64,000 nt of DNA from Adhaeribacter swui (GTDB lineage: Bacteria > Bacteroidota > Bacteroidia > Cytophagales > Hymenobacteraceae): contig NZ_CP055156.1 in assembly GCF_014217805.1 (NCBI RefSeq), positions 3,044,585 through 3,108,584 of the forward strand, read 5' to 3'. Below are positions 52,135 through 59,251 of this stretch, one piece after another. Each line of letters opens with the position of its first letter. Within the stretch, counting starts at the first letter, position 1. Below the pieces are notes generated by a model that did no database searches, was not told the origin of the DNA, and worked only from the letters and a program-made list of their open reading frames with translations. The translations under genes were made by a program, and so were the position numbers.

Positions 52135-53196
52135 TTAATTACGCATGCGGGCCAGCTTATCGGAGTTTACAATGGTAATTTTGCCGCCGTTAATGTCAAT
52201 CAGTTTTTCGTCTTTAAAATCCGACAAGGTGCGGATCACGGTTTCTTTGGAGGCACCCACAATATTGGCCAGATCTTCGCGCGACATGGTTACCTGGTAG
52301 TTTTTGCCTTTGTCTTTTTGGTATTGTTTCTCGACCAGCAATAAGGCTTCGGCTACCCGCTTGCGCACGGAGTTATAGGCCAGCTTCAGTAAACGTTCTT
52401 CGCGGTCGGCCAGGTTATCCGATAAAATTTTTATGAATTTATTCGCTACATCGCGGTTGTGGTACAACAACGAAAAAAACTCTTCTTTGTGAATCAAACA
52501 AACCTCCGCATCTTCCAGGGCCTCTGCCGATTCGCGGTAGGTTTTATCTTCGAGTAAATCCAGGTAACCGATAAAATCGCCTTCTTTGTACAGGTTGGTG
52601 ATGTACTCGCGGCCTTCTTCGTTGGTTTTGTAGGTCTTTATTTTACCTTTATTTAAAAAATACAAAGCCTGCGGGTACTGGCCTTCAGTAAACAATTGCT
52701 GTTTTTTCTGGTAATGGGTAAGCTTGCGCTCGTTGGCGATTAAGTTATTGAGCTCCTGCAAACCTTTTGCTTCCTGAATAAAATCCTGCAAGCCTTCAGC
52801 GTTTTTCTGGAATTCGGCTTTTACAATGCTATTCTTTTTCAGGCGCATTTCCACGGCGTCCAGCAGCTCTAAATCGTCGAAAGGTTTGATTAAGTAATCA
52901 TCGGCGCCTAAATTCATGCCTTTCCGGAAATCTTCTTTCTCGGATTTGGCCGTTAAAAATATAAACGGAATGCCCGAGGTGGCCGGGTTTTTACTTAACA
53001 GGTGCAGTACGCCGTAGCCATCCAGTTGCGGCATCATGATATCGCAAATAATTAAATCGGGTTTTTCGGTTTGGGCCAGCACTACGCCGGCCTTGCCGTG
53101 CTCGGCTTGTACTACTTCATAATCGGCCAGCGCTAAAATTTCGGCTATGTTTTCCCGGATCTCCGGATTGTCTTCTATCAGTAAAATTTTCTTCAT
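52135..53196 (-). CDS. Fusion of receiver, cNMP-binding and Crp-type HTH domains (REC-Crp)
   Basis: 353-residue transcription factor. Receiver domain 1-120 with phospho-Asp52 (ICDIMMPQLDG) and Lys in DYLIKPF; linker helix; cyclic-nucleotide-binding-like beta barrel (FTEGQYPQALYFLNKGKIK, EGDFIGYLDLLED); C-terminal HTH_Crp (TMSREDLANIVGASKETVIR). The Fnr cysteine cluster is absent, so it does not sense oxygen by Fe-S. Its ATG overlaps the stop of the hybrid kinase gene by 4 bp (ATGA), so they are translationally coupled. It combines FixJ-like and FixK-like functions in one chain (inference). Confidence 0.88.
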   Translation of the reverse strand: MKKILLIEDNPEIRENIAEILALADYEVVQAEHGKAGVVLAQTEKPDLIICDIMMPQLDGYGVLHLLSKNPATSGIPFIFLTAKSEKEDFRKGMNLGADDYLIKPFDDLELLDAVEMRLKKNSIVKAEFQKNAEGLQDFIQEAKGLQELNNLIANERKLTHYQKKQQLFTEGQYPQALYFLNKGKIKTYKTNEEGREYITNLYKEGDFIGYLDLLEDKTYRESAEALEDAEVCLIHKEEFFSLLYHNRDVANKFIKILSDNLADREERLLKLAYNSVRKRVAEALLLVEKQYQKDKGKNYQVTMSREDLANIVGASKETVIRTLSDFKDEKLIDINGGKITIVNSDKLARMRN

Positions 53197-54425
53197 CGTG
53201 TTGTGTTTCTCCCAAATTGAACGGTAAATGTGGTGCCCACTTGCAAAATACTTTCGTAGGTCAAAGTGCCTTGCATGATGTCTACGTAGCGTTTTACGAT
53301 ATTCAACCCTAAACCGGTACCCTCGTAATTGGTAGCGTTCTGCGCCCGGAAAAACGGCGTAAATAAATGCGTTTGATCTGCTTCCGGAATACCAATGCCT
53401 TCGTCCTGCACCCGCAAAATAATAGTTTCCGGAGTTATAGTGGTAGTTAAATAAATGTTTTTGCCTTCGGCGGAATATTTGCTGGCGTTGGAGAGCAGGT
53501 TGAGCAATATGTTTTTGAGTAATTGCTTGTCCAGCGTTACCTGGTCGGGCTGGCCCTGGTGCTGAAAGTGGATTTGCTGGCCCACCTTCAGGTATCCTTG
53601 CATTTCTTCTACAATGCCGGCGGCAAAAGGCTCTAAAGCAAAACTGGTAGGTACGTTGTAAATCTTGCCTTCTTCGATGCGGCTCAGCGACAGGAAATCG
53701 TTTAAAATACCCGTTAAATTACTGACCGCTGATTTGATCCGGTTCACGTGTTTCTGGCGTTTCTCATCGTCTTCGGTAAGTTTGTATTTACCAATCAGCG
53801 AGGCCGATGATAACACGGTACTCAGTGGCGTGCGGAACTCGTGGGAGGCAATGGTAACGAACCGGGATTTGAGTTCGTTGAGTTCTTTTTCTTTTTGCAG
53901 CGCTTTTTTAATTTCCTGCTGGGCCTCAAATAAGCTTTTGTTGGTTTCTTCCAGTTTGATCACGGCCTCGGCCAGTTCCTGGGTGCGCACCATTACCCGT
54001 TGCTCTAGTTCGGTATTTAGCTTTTGAATTTCGGCCAAATTTTTAGCGTGCTCCAGGCTGTACCGTACGGAGCGTTCCAGGTCGAAAGGAGTGAAGGTGC
54101 CTTTTACCAGATAATCCGAAGCGCCAATGTGCATGGCTTTTTCGTCGGTTTCGCGGTTGCTCTGGCCAGTTAGTAAAATAAATGGAGCCAGACTCCCGCT
54201 TTGTATCGCCATGGCAATTAACTCTAATCCGTCGTGGGCTCCGAGGCGGTAGTCTACTAGATATACTTGGTGTTTTTGCTCTTGAATCAACGTTAACGCT
54301 TCAGTAAAAGAAGCGGTCCAGTCGAGGTGGTAGGGGTTGCCGGGAATATCGTTTATGATATCCTGGGTGATGATAAAGTCGTCTTCATCGTCGTCTACCA
54401 GTAATATTTTTATTTTTTCAGACAT
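53193..54425 (-). CDS. Hybrid REC-histidine kinase coupled to the REC-Crp gene
   Basis: 410-residue soluble protein: receiver 1-125 with phospho-Asp58 (YLVDYRLGAHDG), coiled coil about 130-185, HisKA with His195 in TIASHEFRTPLSTVL, and HATPase (QLLKNILLNLLSNASKYS, VQDEGIGIPEADQTHLF, EGTGLGLNIVKRYV). No membrane span or sensor domain is seen, so it works as an intermediate or is driven through its receiver. It is directly upstream of and coupled to the REC-Crp gene, and is its likely phosphodonor. Confidence 0.87.
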   Translation of the reverse strand: MSEKIKILLVDDDEDDFIITQDIINDIPGNPYHLDWTASFTEALTLIQEQKHQVYLVDYRLGAHDGLELIAMAIQSGSLAPFILLTGQSNRETDEKAMHIGASDYLVKGTFTPFDLERSVRYSLEHAKNLAEIQKLNTELEQRVMVRTQELAEAVIKLEETNKSLFEAQQEIKKALQKEKELNELKSRFVTIASHEFRTPLSTVLSSASLIGKYKLTEDDEKRQKHVNRIKSAVSNLTGILNDFLSLSRIEEGKIYNVPTSFALEPFAAGIVEEMQGYLKVGQQIHFQHQGQPDQVTLDKQLLKNILLNLLSNASKYSAEGKNIYLTTTITPETIILRVQDEGIGIPEADQTHLFTPFFRAQNATNYEGTGLGLNIVKRYVDIMQGTLTYESILQVGTTFTVQFGRNTTR

Positions 54426-54465
54426 CTGTTAAGGTAAAACTGAAAAATTACTATTCGCTTAATTT

Positions 54466-54693
54466 GCGTGGATTTACTTCCGTGCCTTTCGAATCAAGTT
54501 AACTTAAAAAGTTCTCGTTTGCATAGCTACGATTTTAGTTGTAATATCTAAGTGGAGTTGTTTCATTGCTGAAGTTCTGTTCTTTTTGTCTTGACACAAA
54601 AAGAACCAAAAAAGTCAAGACGCTAAAAACTCGCTGACCGCTCAAACAGTTTAGCGTCACTTTCTGCACCTGGAACGGCTACTTGTTGCATAG
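54466..54693 (-). repeat. Hairpin-rich repeat F, inverted copy of E
   Basis: On the minus strand it reads as the repeat at 45297-45510 (GACGCTAAACTGTTTGAGCG, TTAGCGTCTTGACTTTTTTG, GTGTCAAGACAAAAAGAAC). It keeps both outer parts (GCAAACGAGAA and CACGGAAGTAAATCC). It occupies the gap upstream of the hybrid kinase gene. Confidence 0.75.
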
Positions 54694-54747
54694 TATAATT
54701 TCAGAATTTAAAATTTTTAAAAATTTCTTTGTGTTAATTTATGCTGG

Positions 54748-54887
54748 CGCGAGCGTCTCGCTCGTGTCTACTATCTGCTAGGCCTCTGGCCGGGCAAACC
54801 AATCAACTTTTCCTTAAAAGCTAATCAGCAACAAATTCCAACCGGCCAGAGGCCGGACGATAATCATCACGAGCGTGGACGCTCGCG
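54748..54887. repeat. 140-bp nested palindrome
   Basis: The outer arms CGCGAGCGTCTCGCTCGTG (54748-54766) and CACGAGCGTGGACGCTCGCG (54868-54887) match except for one small difference; inner arms GGCCTCTGGCCGG (54781-54793) and CCGGCCAGAGGCC (54842-54854) match perfectly. The first 16 bases of the outer arm region also flank the IS4-type element at 61597-61612. It carries no gene. Confidence 0.7.
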
Positions 54888-54956
54888 AGAGTTCGAAACA
54901 GGTTAAGAATATAAAGTCCATCTTTGGAGGGGGGAGGATCAATCTCCCCCGAAAAT

Positions 54957-55103
54957 ATTATGGTCATTGGTACTTGGTAAATGGTAATTGGAAAAAGCTC
55001 CCCGCCTTGGATAAGGAGGGGTTGGGGGTGGTTGATTTTTTTAATGCACCATCTTCATTAACTTATAACCAAAAACCATCAACGAATAACCAACAACCAG
55101 CAA
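54957..55103. repeat. Mirrored simple repeats at the 3' side of the response regulator gene
   Basis: TTATGGTCATTGGTACTTGG and TAAATGGTAATTGG (54957-54990) are roughly mirrored by AACTTATAACCAAAAACCAT and AACCAACAACCAGCAAC (55061-55105). They are related to the other short-period arrays at gene ends in this window. Confidence 0.45.
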
Positions 55104-55556
55104 CTACTTAATCACCGGCAGCTCCACGATATCAAACCAGTATTGCGTCAGCTTTTTCATAGTATCTACCAGGGAGTTAAACGTGACAGGTTTGGTGATG
55201 AAAGAACTGACGCCTAAATCGTAAGTGTTCAGGATGTCTTCTTCGGCTTTCGAAGTGGTTAATACCACCACCGGGATGCAGCGCAAATGGGCATCTTCTT
55301 TTATTTCTTTTAAAGCTTCGCGACCGTCTTTTTTGGGCATGTTTAAGTCCAGTAAAATCAAGCCGGGCGTGGTATACTGGTCTTTGTCGGTGTATTTGCC
55401 GCGGTTATGCAGGTAGTCCATTAATTCTTCGCCATTTTCTACGAACTGCATGGTGTTCTTCAACCGGTTTTCTTCTAAGGCTTCTTTCAGCAACATCCGG
55501 TCTTCGGCATCATCGTCGGCAATTAAAATAACAATACTTTTTTTGCGGGCGCTCAT
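55104..55556 (-). CDS. Single-domain response regulator (CheY-like)
   Basis: 150-residue receiver domain with the acidic pair IADDDAEDRM, phospho-Asp in LLDLNMPKKDG (about residue 72), Thr in VVLTTSKAEEDI and Lys in FITKPVTF. There is no output domain. It starts 10 bp after the dual-PAS kinase stop, so the two form an operon. It may pass phosphate on to a separate output protein, such as the hybrid kinase or REC-Crp protein encoded 0.7-3 kb away. Confidence 0.88.
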   Translation of the reverse strand: MSARKKSIVILIADDDAEDRMLLKEALEENRLKNTMQFVENGEELMDYLHNRGKYTDKDQYTTPGLILLDLNMPKKDGREALKEIKEDAHLRCIPVVVLTTSKAEEDILNTYDLGVSSFITKPVTFNSLVDTMKKLTQYWFDIVELPVIK

Positions 55557-55566
55557 CGTCTAATTT

Positions 55567-57090
55567 TTATTCCTGAGGTTGTTTAGTGGCTAGAGTAATA
55601 ATAAAACGGGTGCCAACCCCCACCTGGCTGCGGGCGGTAATGTCGCCGCCGTGCCGGATGGCAATTTTACGGCAAATGGCTAAACCAATGCCGGAACCTT
55701 CGTATTTCTGGCCTTCCAGGCGCTGAAAAATATTAAAAATCCGGTCGAGGTACTTTTCGTCGAACCCAATGCCGTTGTCTTCAATCGAAATTTCTACTTG
55801 TTCGTCGCCGGGCGTAGCGGTTAAATGGGCCTGCCGTTGCAACGAGCGCCAATATATTTTTACCACCGGCTGCGTGTTCTCTTTCCGGAATTTAATGGCG
55901 TTGCTGATTAAATTTTGAAACAATTGCCGCATTTGCGTGGGTTCAGCTTCAATTTCGGGTAACGCGGTTCTTTGAATGTCGGTGTTTGTTTGCTCAATCG
56001 TTATTTCTAAATCCGACAGTACTTCGGTTACAATTTTATCCAGACTTACCCGCACAAAAGGTTTGCTTTTGGTGGTAACCCGCGAAAAAGCCAGCAAATC
56101 GTTAATTAAGTTTTGCATGCGCGAGGCGGCATTGAGCATGCGTTCCAGGTAATCTTTGCCCTGGTCGCTGAGGTTGGCGTGCTCGCGAGTAAGCAAGCGG
56201 TCGCCGAAGGCCTGAATTTTACGCAAAGGTTCCTGCAAGTCGTGAGACGAAACGTAGGCAAAATCCTGGAGTTCCAGGTTGCTGCGCTCCAGCTCGGCGG
56301 CGTACCGGCGCAGTTTTTCTTCGTTGAGTTTTTGCTGGGTAATGTCGTGAATAAAGCCGGTGTATACTTTGCGGTCGGCTAGTTCTACTTCGCTGATGCT
56401 TAAGTAAAAAGGAAAGGTGGTGCCGTCTTTGCGTAAACCGGTTACTTCGCGACCAATCCCAATGATTTTTTTGCGGCCGGTTGTGTGGTAATTGTGCATG
56501 TAGCCGTCGTGGCGGGAATGGTCGGGTTCCGGCATGAGCACGTTAATGCTTTTCCCCAGCAACTCCTGGGCTTCGTAGCCAAACAAGCGGGCCGCCGAAG
56601 GGTTTACCATTTCGATCATGCCCCGGATATCAATGGTGATAATGCCATCTACCGCCGCCTGAATTATAGAGGTGATTTTGTTTTCGCTTTCGCGCAGGGC
56701 AGCTTCGGCTTTTTTTAAATTACTGATGTCGTGAATAATGCCCGTAAAAATTTGCTTATCCTGGAGGTTTACTTCACTGATGCTGAGTAAAAACGGAAAC
56801 ACGGTGCCGTCTTTGCGGCGGCCCAGTACTTCGCGGCCTTTTCCTATTATTTGAGCTATTCCGGTGTGGTGGTAGTTTTCAAGGTAACTATCGTGCTGGC
56901 TGCGGTCGGGTTCCGGCATCAGCATTTTTACATTTTGCCCGATTATTTCGGATGGTTCGTACCCAAAAATACGCGCTGCCGCCGGGTTTACAGTTTCTAT
57001 GATGCCGCGGCGGTCGATGGTAATAATGCCATCGATGGCCGTGTTGATAATAGCTTGCAACCGCGTTTTATCATCTATGTTTTGCTCCAA
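55567..57090 (-). CDS. Soluble histidine kinase with two FixL-type haem-PAS domains
   Basis: 507-residue cytosolic kinase: PAS1 about 10-125, PAS2 about 135-252, HisKA with His283 in YVSSHDLQEPLRKIQAF, HATPase (LFQNLISNAIKFRKEN, SIEDNGIGFDEKYLDRIF, GSGIGLAICRKIAIRHGG). Each PAS keeps the FixL signature LMPEPD-x2-x-HD followed by IIG-x-GREV: His66/Arg86 and His194/Arg214, the same 20-residue spacing as haem ligand His200 and distal Arg220 of Bradyrhizobium FixL. This predicts two oxygen-binding haems; Arg206 and His214 of FixL are not kept. An oxygen-sensing role is strong inference. Confidence 0.87.
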   Translation of the reverse strand: MEQNIDDKTRLQAIINTAIDGIITIDRRGIIETVNPAAARIFGYEPSEIIGQNVKMLMPEPDRSQHDSYLENYHHTGIAQIIGKGREVLGRRKDGTVFPFLLSISEVNLQDKQIFTGIIHDISNLKKAEAALRESENKITSIIQAAVDGIITIDIRGMIEMVNPSAARLFGYEAQELLGKSINVLMPEPDHSRHDGYMHNYHTTGRKKIIGIGREVTGLRKDGTTFPFYLSISEVELADRKVYTGFIHDITQQKLNEEKLRRYAAELERSNLELQDFAYVSSHDLQEPLRKIQAFGDRLLTREHANLSDQGKDYLERMLNAASRMQNLINDLLAFSRVTTKSKPFVRVSLDKIVTEVLSDLEITIEQTNTDIQRTALPEIEAEPTQMRQLFQNLISNAIKFRKENTQPVVKIYWRSLQRQAHLTATPGDEQVEISIEDNGIGFDEKYLDRIFNIFQRLEGQKYEGSGIGLAICRKIAIRHGGDITARSQVGVGTRFIITLATKQPQE

Positions 57091-57294
57091 AGTTCAGGTT
57101 TTTAGCAAGAGTTCTTATGTACAAAGATAAACACCTTGCTTTTACGTTTTCAATAAAAAGGTGGTAGTAAAAAGCCTTTATTGGCTTTAAAATTTAAAAA
57201 TTAGCCACCTGTTAGTGATCGTTACTTAATTAATATGGGTTAAAAGTACCAGCACTTCTCCGAAAGGATAACTTAAGAGATTACTCCGGCCATG

Positions 57295-58146
57295 CTAGGC
57301 GGGGTTAGTTACGGGTATCCGATACGGTTTTGCCGGCAGGCTTAGTAGCGGCAAGGAAGTTTGATGCAATAATTGTTTGGTAAGACTTTTATGAAATAAT
57401 TTTTCCAGAAAAGGACGTTCCTGCATAGCCACGGCTAAAACATCGGCCTGCGTTTCCTGTATAAATTCCTGAATACCTGCTTTAATGTTGTTTTGTTTTT
57501 TCTGTGCCACGCAAAAAGCATTTGTCGGGAATTGTTTTTGAATTTCTTTAATTATTTGCGCATCATCTACCAGATCTAACTGGCGCTCTGATTTAATGTT
57601 TACGATAGATACTTGCGCTTGAAAAGTTGCGGCTACCCCAAATAGTTGTTGCAGGTAATTTTTTTCGGTGTTTTCGAAGCTGGAGGCATAGGCAATGTTT
57701 TTAATGCCCTTATAAGTTACTCCCATGGGGATTGCTAAAACCGGGCAGTGCGCTTCCTGCATAAACCCGAAGGTATTGGTGCCAATTAAATTGGTGACAA
57801 AATCGCCGGCATCTTTAGTGCCCATTATAACTAAATCTACCTGGTTAACTTTCACCAGCTCGTTCAGGTCCGTGAACAGGTAACCGTGCTGGCAAATGGT
57901 AGTAATGTTGATCCCTGGGTATTGTTTTTTTAAATTTTCGGAAATTTGGTTTAACTCAGCGGTATAATCTTCCGGCAGGTTCCAGTCTACGGGCATGGTG
58001 AGGTTGCCATCCAGGGGCGTTATGGGCCGGGCAATGACGTGCGCCAAAATTATTTTTCCGGCGAGTTCCTGCGCTAAACCAGCAGCGTATTGTAAAGCGT
58101 GTTGGGCGTTTTCAGAAAAGTCGGTTGGTACCAGAATTGTTTTCAT
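57295..58146 (-). CDS. Tandem universal stress protein (UspA type)
   Basis: 283-residue soluble protein with two Usp domains. Domain 1 starts MKTILVPTDFSENAQHAL and has the ATP-binding-like motif GTKDAGDFVTNLIGTNT (about 122-138). Domain 2 starts near 147 (KNIAYASSFENTEK) and lacks a clear G-x2-G-x9-G motif. A perfect Crp/Fnr-type palindrome lies about 125 bp upstream. Usp proteins of anaerobic or microaerobic regulons in other bacteria are Fnr-controlled, so this fits the local oxygen theme. Confidence 0.87.
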   Translation of the reverse strand: MKTILVPTDFSENAQHALQYAAGLAQELAGKIILAHVIARPITPLDGNLTMPVDWNLPEDYTAELNQISENLKKQYPGINITTICQHGYLFTDLNELVKVNQVDLVIMGTKDAGDFVTNLIGTNTFGFMQEAHCPVLAIPMGVTYKGIKNIAYASSFENTEKNYLQQLFGVAATFQAQVSIVNIKSERQLDLVDDAQIIKEIQKQFPTNAFCVAQKKQNNIKAGIQEFIQETQADVLAVAMQERPFLEKLFHKSLTKQLLHQTSLPLLSLPAKPYRIPVTNPA

Positions 58147-58220
58147 CGCTTTATCAGTTAAGTGAATTTTTAAAATTTTAAAAAAACTGGAAAGCTGTAA
58201 CTGCTTTTACCGGTTAGTTA

Positions 58221-58228
58221 CAAAACTA
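58221..58228 (-). promoter_or_regulatory. Candidate -7 box of the usp promoter
   Basis: On the minus strand TAGTTTTG fits TAnnTTTG. If it is used, the operator at 58271-58288 would be centred about 60 bp upstream of the transcription start, a typical activator position for Crp-type proteins. Pattern match only. Confidence 0.4.
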
Positions 58229-58270
58229 AATTCGGCGGTATGTTTTATATATGATACGAATCTTTTGGGA

Positions 58271-58288
58271 ACATGATTTTTATCATGT
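58271..58288. promoter_or_regulatory. Perfect Crp/Fnr-type palindrome upstream of usp
   Basis: ACATGAT-TTTT-ATCATGT, perfect over 7+7 bases. Its core ATGATAAAAATCAT (minus strand) differs at one base from the hemA site. It is the strongest of the three sites. Confidence 0.7.
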
Positions 58289-58329
58289 TTTTGTTTCGGA
58301 TAGTTTTATGTAGTTGGCGGGTTGTTGTT

Positions 58330-58523
58330 TGGAGCCTTTTCAGGGCTCCAGGCTCAGGTGCTATCTAGTTTGAGATTTCAAGTTTTGCCTCATGGCCGGC
58401 GGGCCTCATTTGGCTCTCTCGCACTTGCTAGCCTTCCTTTCCTCGCTCCGCTGCGGAATTTTGCTGCGCAAAACCAGAACCCTAGCAGGTGCTCAATAGC
58501 CAAACTGGTGTCTTTGCGCTTAG
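58330..58523 (-). repeat. Hairpin repeat module 1, copy C (inverted)
   Basis: Reverse complement of module 1: hairpin TTTTGC/GCAAAA (58459-58473), long-range stem AGCCAAAC (58498-58505) with ATTTGGCT (58408-58415), and the GCGGAGC form. It faces copy D across 58524-58767, which holds no gene. Confidence 0.8.
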
Positions 58524-58767
58524 CATTGGAAATTCTACCATTTTACTAACTTATTTTTCTAGAACATCGTGTCTTTTCGAGTCTGACGAGAAATCCAAAG
58601 CATACTGCCTTGATTTATCGGGCCTATAAAATGGTATGTATTAGGTGTTTCGACAGGCTCAACAGGACTTTTTAATTATTGAGCAATAGGTTGGTCCAAT
58701 CGTAAACATTAAAAACTTCAGTCATAAATCTTAACAGATTATTAATCTAAACTATTGTGCGCCCTAA

Positions 58768-58975
58768 AAACGGTAACTAAGCGCCACTGACACCAGTTTG
58801 GCTGTTGAGCACCTGCTAGGGTTCTGGTTTTGCGCAGCAAAATTCCGCAGACGGAGTCGAGGAAAGGAAGGCTAGCAAGTGCGAGAGAGCCAAACGAGGC
58901 CCGCCGGCCACGAGGCAAAACTTGAAATCTCAAACTAGATAGCACCTGAGCCTGGAGCCCTGAAAAGGCTCCAAA
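58768..58975 (+). repeat. Hairpin repeat module 1, copy D
   Basis: GTTTGGCT (58796-58803)/AGCCAAAC (58888-58895), TTTTGC-GCA-GCAAAA (58828-58842), GAC-GGA-GTC (58850-58858), and a 3' hairpin TGGAGCC-CTGAAAA-GGCTCCA. Module 2 is absent. With C it makes a long inverted repeat between usp and the S9 peptidase gene. Confidence 0.8.
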
Positions 58976-59176
58976 GAATAACGTTTAACAAGTTTATGCT
59001 TATAAATAAAAGAAGATAATATCTCATCAAGAGAAATAGCTCTTACAGGAAATGGTAAGGCAAATTGAAAAATCAATAACTAGATAAATTTTATTCTGTT
59101 GCCTGTAACCTGCTAGAAAGTAGCTCCGTATAAACATAGTGTAAACGAACTAAGGTAGAAATGCTTTAGTAAAAAG

Positions 59177-59205
59177 AAAAGCCAGACTTAAAACGCCTGG
59201 CTTTT
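59177..59205 (-). terminator. Bidirectional terminator after the S9 peptidase gene
   Basis: AAAAGCCAG (59177-59185) / CTGGCTTTT (59197-59205), 11-base loop, with T-rich sequence on both sides (CTTTTTACT on the minus strand). It lies 47 bp after the S9 peptidase stop. Confidence 0.8.
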
Positions 59206-59251
59206 TTGTTTCTATCTCCGACAAATCAAAATTTTTAAATTTTTCTCTTTT

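Noticed and set aside
54875-55111. 78-codon frame near the nested palindrome
   Set aside because: Low-complexity repeat sequence with no family.
57171-57188. AAAGCC/GGCTTT hairpin after usp as a terminator
   Set aside because: Only 6 bp and no T-run on the relevant strand, so I did not list it as a feature.
58322-58945. Similar short frames (VLSSLRFQVLPHGR-like) in repeat copies B, C and D
   Set aside because: The frames exist because the repeats are alike. Copies A and D carry a two-base difference that breaks the frame, so no selection on protein is seen.
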